A program made the translations under genes and the position numbers. DNA of 64,000 bases from Chitinophagales bacterium (GTDB lineage: Bacteria > Bacteroidota > Bacteroidia > Chitinophagales > UBA10324): contig JACDDS010000014.1 of the NCBI GenBank assembly GCA_013816805.1, positions 44,607 through 108,606 of the forward strand. Direction: 5' to 3'. Shown piece by piece: positions 28,893-37,055 of this stretch (position 1 is its first letter; the number at the start of each line of letters is the position of its first letter). The notes under the pieces are model-generated. The model ran no database searches. It was not told the origin of the DNA and saw only the letters and a list, made by a program, of their open reading frames with translations.

Positions 28893-29930
28893 ATGGATTT
28901 TTTTAGTTTGATCCCTACTGTTGTTTTAATAGTCATTCTTTTTGGAGTAACAATGCTTATAGCATTGTATTCCACGTTCGCTGAAAGAAAAGTAGCGGCC
29001 TTCATGCAGGATCGCCTTGGTCCGAACCGTGCAGGTCCGGGAGGTATTTTTCAGCCTCTGGCAGACGGATTAAAAATGTTCACCAAGGAAGAATTTATCC
29101 CTATTGCTTCCAATAAGTTTCTATTTGTAATGGGCCCTTGCGTGGCCATGATCGCAGCCCTGATGACTGGTGTTGTAATTCCCTGGGGCGGTATGATTTC
29201 CTTTAATAACAAAAGCTATGCCCTGCAGATTGTCGATCTCGACATCGGCATCCTGTACATATTCGCAGTAGTTTCTATAGGAATTTATGGAATCATGATT
29301 GGCGGCTGGGCTTCGAATAATAAGTTTTCACTGATGGGTGCAATCAGGGCTTCCTCCCAAATTATCAGTTATGAGCTCAGTATGGGTCTTGCCATTATTG
29401 CGCTCATAATGACTACCGGCACACTTAGTCTTCATCAGATTGTTCAGCAGCAGCATGGCTTCCACTGGAATATCTTTTATCAGCCCGTTGGCTTCCTGAT
29501 TTTTCTTATTTGCGCCTTCGCGGAAACAAATAGAACTCCCTTTGACCTTCCTGAATGTGAAACGGAGCTGGTTGGCGGTTTTCATACCGAATACAGTTCT
29601 ATGAAACTTGGTTTCTATCTCTTTTCGGAATATATAAACATGTTTATCTCGGGAGCTGTAATGAGCACTTTATATTTTGGTGGCTATAATTTTCCTTTCA
29701 TGGACAATCTGCTGCAAGCTACCGGATCACAAAACCTGGTAACGATTATTGGAACGGGTTTTCTTTTTATGAAGATTTTCTTTTTCATCTTTTTCTTTAT
29801 GTGGGTGCGGTGGACCATACCCAGGTTTCGTTACGACCAGTTAATGAATCTGGGCTGGAAAGGTTTAATACCGCTTGGGATTTTCTGGATTGTTGCCACT
29901 GCAGCAGGGCTTTTATTTTTTAGGAATTAA
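28893..29930 (+). CDS. nuoH: NADH-quinone oxidoreductase subunit H
   Basis: 345 residues, eight or nine membrane helices. Family signatures: AERKVAAFMQDRLGPNRAGP, GIFQPLADGLKMFTKEE, and AETNRTPFDLPECETELVGGF with EYSSMKLGFYLFSEY. NuoH forms the quinone channel and contacts NuoB and NuoD. 103 bases after nuoG because of the palindrome in between. Confidence 0.97.
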   Translation: MDFFSLIPTVVLIVILFGVTMLIALYSTFAERKVAAFMQDRLGPNRAGPGGIFQPLADGLKMFTKEEFIPIASNKFLFVMGPCVAMIAALMTGVVIPWGGMISFNNKSYALQIVDLDIGILYIFAVVSIGIYGIMIGGWASNNKFSLMGAIRASSQIISYELSMGLAIIALIMTTGTLSLHQIVQQQHGFHWNIFYQPVGFLIFLICAFAETNRTPFDLPECETELVGGFHTEYSSMKLGFYLFSEYINMFISGAVMSTLYFGGYNFPFMDNLLQATGSQNLVTIIGTGFLFMKIFFFIFFFMWVRWTIPRFRYDQLMNLGWKGLIPLGIFWIVATAAGLLFFRN

Positions 29931-29985
29931 CAGCGCGCAGATTTTGTTTACGCAGAATAAATGAGAACAAAGTAACAATTGAATA

Positions 29986-30528
29986 ATGCAACCATTAACC
30001 AGTAAACGTAAGGTGCTCGAGCAAAAGAAACTGACGCTGGCAGAGCGGCTGTACCTGCCTGCCATCACACAGGGGCTCGGAATTACACTGAAACATTTTT
30101 TTAAAAAAAAGGCCACCATTCAATACCCGGAAGAAATGCGGTCGGTGCCGCCGGTATACCGTGGCCTGCATGTACTGAAGCGTGATGAAAATGGTGCAGA
30201 GCGCTGCACCGCTTGCGGCTTGTGTGCGCTTGCTTGTCCTGCCGAAGCCATTACTATGGAGGCCGGAGAACGGAGACAGGGAGAAGAAAACCTTTATCGT
30301 GAAGAGAAGTTCGCAGTGAAGTATGAGATCAATATGCTTCGTTGCATCTTCTGTGGTTTTTGCGAAGATGCCTGTCCGAAAGAAGCAGTTTTTTTAGAAA
30401 CAACCTTTGCACCTGCAAACTTCGATCGTAATGATTTTATTTATGGAAAAGATCGTTTGGTAGAAGGCTTTAAGCGGGAAGAAATTGTTCCTCCTGTTGT
30501 GAGGACGCTCGCAGAGGCGAATCTTTAA
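29986..30528 (+). CDS. nuoI: NADH-quinone oxidoreductase subunit I
   Basis: 180 residues, ferredoxin-type. Two [4Fe-4S] motifs: C74, C77, C80 with C84 (CTACGLCALACPAEAI) and C120, C123, C126 with C130 (CIFCGFCEDACPKEAV). It carries electrons from NuoG to NuoB. The N-terminal amphipathic helix (PAITQGLGITLKHFFKKK) touches the membrane. 55 bases after nuoH. Confidence 0.96.
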   Translation: MQPLTSKRKVLEQKKLTLAERLYLPAITQGLGITLKHFFKKKATIQYPEEMRSVPPVYRGLHVLKRDENGAERCTACGLCALACPAEAITMEAGERRQGEENLYREEKFAVKYEINMLRCIFCGFCEDACPKEAVFLETTFAPANFDRNDFIYGKDRLVEGFKREEIVPPVVRTLAEANL

Positions 30529-30542
30529 ATATTTACCAGCTT

Positions 30543-31136
30543 ATGCTCACCTCCTCCTTTTATTTTTTATCCTTTATTACCATATTTTTTGCCATCATGG
30601 TGGTAACAGCAAGAAACCCTATCCACAGTGTACTTTATCTCGTGCTTACCTTTTTCGGGATTTCTGCCAACTATATTCTTTTGCTGGATGCGCCTTTCAT
30701 CGGCATCGTAAACCTGATAGTATATGCCGGTGCAATCATGGTATTGTTTTTATACGTGCTTATGATGATGAACCTGAATGCAGATGCAGAGCCGAAAAAG
30801 CCCAAGCCCTTTATTTTTGCTGGTATAATTACAGGAGCCATGCTCTTACTGATTCTTGGTGCGGCATTAAAGCAGGCGCATTTATCTGTGATGCATCAAT
30901 CCGGCATTAGTCAGATAGGTACTATTCAAACACTGGGTAAGGTGCTGTATACCGATTACATTTTACCTTTTGAGGTAGCATCTGTTCTGTTCCTGGTTTC
31001 GATGGTTGGCGCCGTGTTGCTGGGAAAGCGGGACAGCTCTTCCCAAACTATAGGTCACGAAGAAATAAGTTATAAAAGAGATAATAGTAGTAATAGTAGT
31101 AATAGTCAAAAAACAAGAGAAGTTATACACCGGTAG
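30543..31136 (+). CDS. nuoJ: NADH-quinone oxidoreductase subunit J
   Basis: 197 residues, five membrane helices (for example FYFLSFITIFFAIMVVTAR, ANYILLLDAPFIGIVNLIVYAGAIMVLFLYVLMMMNL). The end is a hydrophilic tail with a small repeat, DNSSNSSNSQ, coded by a 9-base microsatellite (31080-31108, units like AATAGTAGT). The tail does not look conserved and could vary in length between strains. Membrane arm of complex I. 14 bases after nuoI. Confidence 0.93.
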   Translation: MLTSSFYFLSFITIFFAIMVVTARNPIHSVLYLVLTFFGISANYILLLDAPFIGIVNLIVYAGAIMVLFLYVLMMMNLNADAEPKKPKPFIFAGIITGAMLLLILGAALKQAHLSVMHQSGISQIGTIQTLGKVLYTDYILPFEVASVLFLVSMVGAVLLGKRDSSSQTIGHEEISYKRDNSSNSSNSQKTREVIHR

Positions 31137-31171
31137 GTTCAAATTAATTAAAAAAAAATATTTGCGCCTGG

Positions 31172-31194
31172 CATCCTGAGCTTGACGAAGGATG
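31172..31194. repeat. Small palindromic intergenic element between nuoJ and nuoK
   Basis: CATCCT at the left and AGGATG at the right enclose an 11-base loop (GAGCTTGACGA) in the gap between nuoJ and nuoK. The same sense (catcctgagcttgacgaagg) is a very common dispersed intergenic sequence in Bacteroidota-type genomes. Within an operon, it would form a hairpin in the mRNA. Confidence 0.4.
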
Positions 31195-31227
31195 TAGGTC
31201 ACGTCTAGAAATTTACTGATTTAAAAG

Positions 31228-31548
31228 ATGCCTGAAATATTCAGAACGGTCCCAATAGAACACTTTGTCTGGCTGACAACGGTATTATTTGTAATAGGAG
31301 TAGTTGGAGTTATCACCCGCCGGAATACGATCATCATTTTTATGAGCATAGAGCTGATGCTGAATGCAGTGAACCTGCTGCTTGTTACTTTTTCAGCATA
31401 CCATCACGACCCGGCAGGACAGATCTTTGTTTTTTTCATTATGGCAGTAGCAGCGGCCGAAGTAGCAGTAGGGCTTGCTATTATCACGATGATCTACAGG
31501 AATACGCATTCGGTAGATATTAATGAAATGAGCCGGATGAAGGGTTGA
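31228..31548 (+). CDS. nuoK: NADH-quinone oxidoreductase subunit K
   Basis: 106 residues, three membrane helices. Signature FMSIELMLNAVNLLLVTFSAY with a buried Glu, and AAAEVAVGLAIITMIYRNTHS with the second. NuoK is one of the proton-channel subunits. It is the last nuo gene here: nuoL, nuoM and nuoN, which usually follow, do not. Confidence 0.95.
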   Translation: MPEIFRTVPIEHFVWLTTVLFVIGVVGVITRRNTIIIFMSIELMLNAVNLLLVTFSAYHHDPAGQIFVFFIMAVAAAEVAVGLAIITMIYRNTHSVDINEMSRMKG

Positions 31549-31615
31549 ATGCTTTTTGATCTGAACTCTTATTTGTTATCAGCGAAAGCAAATTCTTTTA
31601 TTTCATGCCAAACAT

Positions 31616-31891
31616 ATGAAATTTCAATGGGATGAAGGGAATATTGAGAAGAGTTGGAAAAAGCATGGTGTCCCTGTTGGTGAAACAGAAAGTATTTGGT
31701 TGGATAATGATCGAAAAATTTTCTTAAGTAGAATTAATACTGATAATGAACTTCGTTTTGCGTGTATAGGAATGAGCAATGAAAATCGTTTGCTTTCCGT
31801 AATTTTCACTTTCAGAAATGAAAATTTTATTAGACCGATAAGTGCAAGACCTTCGAATAAAAAAGAAAAAAAAGTTTACTATGGATTCTAA
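31616..31891 (+). CDS. BrnT-family (DUF497) toxin-like protein
   Basis: 91 residues. The BrnT layout is visible: KFQWDEGNIEKSWKKHGV at the start, LRFACIGMSNENRLLSVIFTF in the middle and IRPISARPSNKKEKKVYYG at the end. BrnT proteins are small ribonuclease toxins of type II toxin-antitoxin systems. It starts 67 bases after nuoK and overlaps the next small gene by 11 bases, as toxin and antitoxin genes usually do. Activity is not proven. Confidence 0.78.
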   Translation: MKFQWDEGNIEKSWKKHGVPVGETESIWLDNDRKIFLSRINTDNELRFACIGMSNENRLLSVIFTFRNENFIRPISARPSNKKEKKVYYGF

Positions 31892-32072
31892 AAAAAGAAA
31901 AGTGATTTCACTTCCTGAATATAAAGGAGACTTGAATAAACTGTTTGATTTTGAACACCCGGTAACTGCAAAGGAGGCATTTGGACTTCAGAAAAAGCAT
32001 GAACAGGTAATAAAAAAACTTAAGAGAGAGTTTCGGAAACGATACGTTGAAGAGATGACCAGGGTGAATTGA
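31881..32072 (+). CDS. Small basic protein, probable antitoxin partner of BrnT
   Basis: 63 residues from ATG 31881, a start that overlaps the BrnT stop. A longer frame from 31842 would begin inside the toxin and is less likely. The protein is highly basic (EQVIKKLKREFRKRYVEEM) and does not resemble the usual BrnA antitoxin, so I assign it by position only. It could be a new or degenerate antitoxin type, or a C-terminal remnant of one. Confidence 0.5.
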   Translation: MDSKKRKVISLPEYKGDLNKLFDFEHPVTAKEAFGLQKKHEQVIKKLKREFRKRYVEEMTRVN

Positions 32073-32078
32073 GTTACA

Positions 32079-32285
32079 GCCGGTCGGGATTTGCAATCCC
32101 GACCAAATAATGGTGGATTGTAATCCAATCTAAAAAACATCATCCAATTTGAATTATCTCAATTAATCTTTTTCACCTGCATAGTCAACTGCTGGTCGCA
32201 ATTTGCAATCCCGGCCAGGTAATATTGGATTTGTAATCCAATAAAACTATCATTCAATCAGGATTACATCAATTAATCCTTTTTT
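32079..32285. repeat. Two imperfect copies of a ~95-base double-hairpin repeat
   Basis: Copy A is 32079-32175 and copy B is 32191-32285, in the same orientation and clearly alike along their length. Each begins with a hairpin (in copy A a perfect 10-base stem with a TGC loop at 32082-32104) and has a second, smaller hairpin (TTGGATT, tgt, AATCCAAT in copy B). Both end in ATCAATTAATC. They lie between the BrnT pair and the RAYT gene and probably form part of the mobile unit or its former target sites. Confidence 0.7.
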
Positions 32286-32290
32286 AGTCC

Positions 32291-32341
32291 CAAGCCGTGT
32301 CTCCACCAGATTGCCTTTGCGGGTATGCGTGGGACACGGCG
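32291..32341 (-). repeat. REP palindrome, left flank of RAYT (inverted copy)
   Basis: Starts CAAGCCGTGTCTCCACC and ends GCGTGGGACACGGCG. The outer arms pair (GCCGTGTC with GACACGGC). It is an inverted, somewhat diverged copy of the element at 32964-33020 and lies just before the RAYT gene, so the transposase gene is flanked by a pair of REP copies in opposite orientation. Confidence 0.72.
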
Positions 32342-32366
32342 ATGTTGCTTATCGTATCTTTCATTG

Positions 32367-32945
32367 ATGTCTATAAAAACACCCCATAATTTTCCGGGTG
32401 AAATGTATTTCTGCACTTTCACCTGTTGCAATTGGATAAACCTCTTTGAGATAACCCGGTCGTACGACGAGGTGTATAAGTGGTTTTGCATTGCTCAGGG
32501 TAAGAGTTATAAGATTATCGCATATGTCATTATGTCTAATCATGTGCATTTTATAATAGCTGCTCCACGGGCTAATGCAAACCTAAATGTGCTGGTAAGC
32601 AATGGAAAGCGCTTTATCGCTTATGGAATAGTAGGCAGGTTGAAGAAAAGCCACCGCGATGGAATTATTGCTGAACTTTCTGGTACTGTGAAACCCGGTG
32701 ATAAGAAAAGAGGAAAGCTGCACCAGGTATTTGAACCGTCATTCGATGCAAGATTAATTTATAACGAAAAGATGCTGATTCAAAAGATCGATTACATACA
32801 TCACAATCCTGTAAGCGGCAGGTGGAGCTTAGTGAGGGATTTTGTGTTTTACCCTCATTCAAGTGCGGCATTTTACGAACTGAATAAGCCTTGCATGTTT
32901 CCAGTTGTTCATTATAGTGAGATTTTACATGGAGAACAGTGTTAA
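32367..32945 (+). CDS. REP-associated tyrosine transposase (RAYT, IS200-like Y1 family)
   Basis: 192 residues from ATG 32367 (MSIKTPHNFPGEMYFCTF); a frame from 32325 adds only REP-derived residues. The HUH motif is H59-V-H61 in MSNHVHFII, and the catalytic tyrosine is in KIDYIHHNPV. RAYTs are domesticated single-copy relatives of IS200/IS605 transposases thought to mobilise REP palindromes. Consistent with that, REP copies lie on both sides (32291-32341 and 32964-33020), with a third inside the next gene. Confidence 0.9.
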   Translation: MSIKTPHNFPGEMYFCTFTCCNWINLFEITRSYDEVYKWFCIAQGKSYKIIAYVIMSNHVHFIIAAPRANANLNVLVSNGKRFIAYGIVGRLKKSHRDGIIAELSGTVKPGDKKRGKLHQVFEPSFDARLIYNEKMLIQKIDYIHHNPVSGRWSLVRDFVFYPHSSAAFYELNKPCMFPVVHYSEILHGEQC

Positions 32946-32963
32946 ACAGGACGAATTAATGAT

Positions 32964-33020
32964 CTTACAACCGCAGTGTCCCACGCTCACCCGCAAATCT
33001 TCGGGTGGAGACACGGCTTG
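32964..33020 (+). repeat. REP palindrome, right flank of RAYT
   Basis: 57 bases beginning CTTACAACCGCAGTGTCCCA and ending GGTGGAGACACGGCTTG. The ends pair (GTGTCCCAC with GTGGAGACAC, imperfect) around a CACCCGCAAATCTTCGGGTG inner hairpin. It lies between the RAYT stop and the next gene, and is 56 of 57 bases identical to the element at 33167-33223. Confidence 0.8.
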
Positions 33021-33035
33021 AGGGTAAATTTATAG

Positions 33036-33809
33036 ATGAAGACAACAATACTTTTCTTCCTGTTTCAATTTTTTGCTTTTCAAATGGTCTATGCTCAGGT
33101 TTGGTCACCGTTAGGAGCTGGCGTACGAGATGAAAAGGTTCCTACCGGAGGTATAGTCAATACTTTCTTACAACCGCCGTGTCCCACGCTCACCCGCAAA
33201 TCTTCGGGTGGAGACACGGCTTGTGGGAAAAATTACGTAGCGCAATGGGACGGAGTAACATGGCATCCTATGGATGGATTATGTGACGAAGTGGTGGATT
33301 TGTTTGCAGATGGAAAGCATGGTGTGTATGCCTGCGGATGGTTTGGGATGAATAGAAGTGGTAAGTGTGCTGCCAATAGAGTTGCATACTGGAATGGTAG
33401 TGAGTGGTCAGATTTAGATTTTGGTGAAATCAATCCGGTACTTTGCATGAACTTCTTTGATAATGATTTATATGTTGGAGGAATTTTTACAAGCGCAGGC
33501 GATGTAGATGCCAACCATATTGCGCGGCTTGAAAATGCAATAGCTACTTCTTCACCATCGATCACGAATAACCGGACCATAAAATTCTATCCCAACCCCG
33601 CCATCGATCAACTACATATTGAAGCACCAAACATCCACAAAGCAACCATCACCATTTTAAACCTATTTGGCCAAGTTGTGTTGAGGCAGCGGCAGTTTTC
33701 TGATAACGCTTCCTTTGATATTTCAAGCCTTCCAAAAGGAATGTATCTTATAAACATTAAGGATGAAAGAGGAAATATTTTGAAGACGGGAAAAGTGGTA
33801 AAGGAATAG
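33036..33809 (+). CDS. T9SS sorting-domain protein carrying an in-frame REP insertion
   Basis: 257 residues: signal peptide (ends MVYAQ), a short N-terminal piece, 19 residues encoded by a REP element (LQPPCPTLTRKSSGGDTACG, 33167-33223), then three repeats of the propeller-like type (YVAQWDGVTWHPM; RVAYWNGSEWSDL; DLYVGGIFTSAGD), then a T9SS sorting domain from KFYPNPAIDQLHIEA. Related proteins in this window (56708-58300 and 62829-64000) have more repeats, so this gene probably lost several at the insertion site. The reading frame is kept across the insert. Function unknown; probably surface-exposed. Confidence 0.8.
   Translation: MKTTILFFLFQFFAFQMVYAQVWSPLGAGVRDEKVPTGGIVNTFLQPPCPTLTRKSSGGDTACGKNYVAQWDGVTWHPMDGLCDEVVDLFADGKHGVYACGWFGMNRSGKCAANRVAYWNGSEWSDLDFGEINPVLCMNFFDNDLYVGGIFTSAGDVDANHIARLENAIATSSPSITNNRTIKFYPNPAIDQLHIEAPNIHKATITILNLFGQVVLRQRQFSDNASFDISSLPKGMYLINIKDERGNILKTGKVVKE
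33167..33223 (+). repeat. REP palindrome inserted inside a protein-coding sequence
   Basis: 57 bases (exactly 19 codons) with one mismatch (position 33178, C for A) to the REP element at 32964-33020. It lies in the sense frame of the T9SS gene 33036-33809 and leaves the frame open. No such segment is present in the paralogous proteins of the window. Confidence 0.85.
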
Positions 33810-33887
33810 CTAATAGCTTTACTCCTATTTTCTTCCATTAAACTTCTGATCTATATTACGGTCTTAGGACTGATATTAAATTTCTGA

Positions 33888-35185
33888 ATGAAAAGAACGC
33901 TGCTTTACTTTTTACTACAGTTTTTTACTTTTCAAACTTCCGCACAGGTGTGGCGGCCACTTGGTGAGGGGCTTAATGCAGCTGCACTTGCTTTAAGTGT
34001 TGATTCTCAATCAAACTTATTATATGTAGGAGGTGATTTTACGCGCGCCGGAGGACTTCTTGTTCATAATTTAGCAATTTGGGATGGCATAGAATGGCAT
34101 GTTGCTCCTGAAATGCCGGATCAGGTAAATGATTTACTGTATTATAAAGGGCAAATTTATGCAGCCTTGGATAATGGGTGGGTAATCTTAGTTCAAGACA
34201 GCAACTTCGAGATTTTAGGAGCTTTTAATAATATTGTTAAATGTCTTAAAGTTTATAAAGACACGCTTTACGCCGGTGGTTATTTTACAACCTCTTATGG
34301 TCTTTCTGGAAATGATGATACCCAGGTAAACCATATTGCAAAATATGCTAATAATGAAAAATGGCTCCCTGTAGGAAAAGGAATTAGTGAAAGAGCAGAT
34401 CCCAATGTTAAAGCACTTCACGATTATAATGGTGATTTGATTGCAGGTGGAAGATTTGAAAAAGCCGGAGATAGTACTGCAAAAAATATTGCACGGTGGA
34501 ATGGATATGCATGGTATCCAATGGAAAAAGGTGTTGTTATTCCGGGAGATGAATTTGCAGCTTATGTTATTGCTTTAGACACTTTTGAAAATGAACTGAT
34601 CGTTGGAGGTGAATTTAAAAAAGCTGGAAATTTAAAATGCCATAGTCTTGCTACCTGGTCTGATAATAGATGGGATACACTAACTATACACCAACAGAAT
34701 CTGTCCGAACTCTTTTTAGTTCATTTGGTAAATTGTACGTCTCAGGTATTATGAATGATGGAGTTATGGTATGGGACGGCTCTGTTTGGAGTAATTTGAA
34801 CTGGGGTCCAGCAGGATTAATAGTTTCCTATCAGAATTTTAATGGAAATTTATACCTCTGTGGAGATTTTTCTAATTTAAAAGATTCTCTAAATGATATT
34901 GCTTATTTAGATTATCCAACATTCTCTAATGACAAAATATTACCACTATCATTTACAATCTTTCCTAATCCGGCGAGTAATCTTGCTACCGTTAGTTTTA
35001 ATATTAGTGAAGAAAGCCAACTATTAATTATTAACCAATACGGTAAAAGAATAAAGTCATATGCACTTCCCCCATCTTTAAAAATCAAAACAGTAGATGT
35101 CAGTGATCTTTCAAATGGGATGTATTTGATGACACTTCAGTCGGTGGCTCAGCAAATCAGTCAAAATGTAATGGTGCAGCGATAG
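33888..35185 (+). pseudogene. Frameshifted T9SS propeller-repeat protein
   Basis: Paralogue of the intact protein at 56708-58300. The first part (33888 to about 34680) has a signal peptide, then repeats such as LLYVGGDFTRAGGLLVHNLAIWDG and ELIVGGEFKKAGNLKCHSLATW. At about 34678-34684 the frame shifts by one base: the sense continues in another frame (NYTPTESVRTLFSSFGKLYV) and ends with a T9SS sorting domain (FTIFPNPASNLATVSF) at 35185. A single-base deletion there would be enough. Start GCTC context shows nothing unusual. It may be a true pseudogene or a sequencing error. Confidence 0.8.
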
Positions 35186-35347
35186 TATATATCACAACTA
35201 TTAAGTCAGTTACTAAACTATGCGTTTTGTCCGTGGCAAGGATGTTCCATCTTTCTGGATTTTTTCAACCGTTGTTGATTATAATTCTAACTCTGCCAGC
35301 AGTTGTACTATAATGCTATGTGGTTAAATCGGTGCGTCTTTATGGTA

Positions 35348-37055
35348 TTACCTCACTACCGCCACCTTTCCCTCCGCCACCCGCTCATTTCTCTGCGTGA
35401 CGCTCCATTCATACACTCCATCAGGTAGCGCACTTACATCGAGCATACGGCTTTTGAAATAGTGGTATAAGCTAACGGCAGCAGCACGTTTACCAAATGC
35501 ATCATACAGCTCAAAAATGCCATCATCATTCGTTTGATAAATAATATTAAGCCAGGTTGAAACCGGATTTGGTGAAACTCTAAATGAACCCTGGTTTTGT
35601 GGTTTCGGCATATGCACTGCATCAGCAATATCCACAAACACGGTTACGGTATCTTCTCTCACATTACAACTGCTGTAAGTGGAAGTGTCTGTGACGGTAA
35701 GGTAATACGTGGTAGTGGTATCCGGTGATGCAATAGGCTGTGCAACGGCGGTATCGCTTAAAGTGGAATCTGAATGCCACAGATACATTACTCCTGTAAC
35801 CGGTGGGATACCAAGCTGTATGCTTTGACCTTTGTTGATGGTATCATTTGCCCCTGCATCGGCTAAGTAATTGCCAAGAAGGCCGAGATCATAGTTGGGA
35901 AAATTAGGTATGGTAGCATTATCTACAGGAAGCTTAATATAGTTTTGTAGCACATTACATGCAATGTCTAATGAGTCTGGTTTATCAATAACGTGCAAGA
36001 CACTATCTGCGCCCCAAGTGCACAAATAGATTTTGTTATCTAAGGCTTGCTGCATAATGTAAAACCAGGTCGAAAAAGGTGAATAAAATGTTTTCCATTC
36101 GGCAACCAAAACTTTGGAATTAATTACGTTAGATGCAATAAGATCAAATTGAAAAATTTGCAGTAATGACCCGACATATAAAAAACGACCATCGGGTGAA
36201 AAGGATAATTCCGCCCAAAAGTTACTTGGTGTGAGAGGCATGTGATAAGATATAGGACTACTGAATAAGCCAGTACAGCGGTCAAAATCAAAAATATCAA
36301 GCTTTCCGTCATAAGGACTAATAGTTGCATATTTACTGCCATTCGGCGAAAAAGCAGATTGACCATCGACATCATTTTTAATTGTTTGGCCAATCTTTTG
36401 ACTATATGGCCCAATTATAGAATCGGAAGTGATTAGAAAAGTGTAATACCGGGCGGTAGAAAATTCATGAGTAATTATCCACCAATCTTTTCCATTTGAA
36501 TTCTTACATGCGGTGAGTCGACCTGTAAGAATTGTGTCATCTACTAGATGGATATTTTTTACTCCAGGTAAAATTCCTCCTAATCCATTATCTAAATTCA
36601 TATCTATTTTACTTAAACTCAAATGAGAAGGTTCGCCAGTTGCTGAGTCTGCAGTAAGATAAATAACATCATAAATATTACCATACGAAAGATCAGGCAG
36701 GACAATAGCTCCTTGCTCAAATCCAAGGCCAGATGAATAATAAACATCCGTATAATAACCAGGATTAAAATCTTTACTATTCAAAAGTGTATCATGATTC
36801 TATTAGCAATATACTGCCCGTTAGTATAAAAAAGAAGATTACCTGATGTGTCACATATTGAAGCATCTGTTATAAAAAATTCCATTTTTCTCTGTAAACT
36901 AAAGGTATCTGCCACCCCTCTACTAAAATCAATTCCACAATAATGTTCAGTTTGAAATGGATTTCCTGCTAATTCCCAAACATTTGTCCTATTTGAGCTA
37001 ACCCAATTTCAGCAAAGAGTAACCAATATGAAAATAGAAAAAGCTTTCTTTTCAT
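35348..37055 (-). pseudogene. Frameshifted T9SS protein with WD40-like (PD40) repeats
   Basis: The intact part (35348-36784) codes for PD40/WD40-like repeats (SAFSPNGSKYATISPYDGKLDIF; LSFSPDGRFLYVGS), a PKD-like domain (TINKGQSIQLGIPP) and a T9SS sorting domain. Upstream, the protein sense goes on in two other frames: SNRTNVWELAGNPFQTEHYC to TNGQYIANR (36800-36995) and a signal peptide MKRKLFLFSYWLLFAEIGLAQ (from ATG 37053-37055). Two frameshifts, near 36985-37000 and 36788-36800, break it. Its ATG overlaps the stop of the upstream glucosidase (TAATG), suggesting coupling. Proteins of this type in Bacteroidota are typically gliding-associated surface proteins. Confidence 0.78.

Noticed and set aside
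27400..31548. Long frames on the opposite strand across the nuo genes
   Set aside because: They are shadows of strong nuo coding regions and show no recognisable protein.
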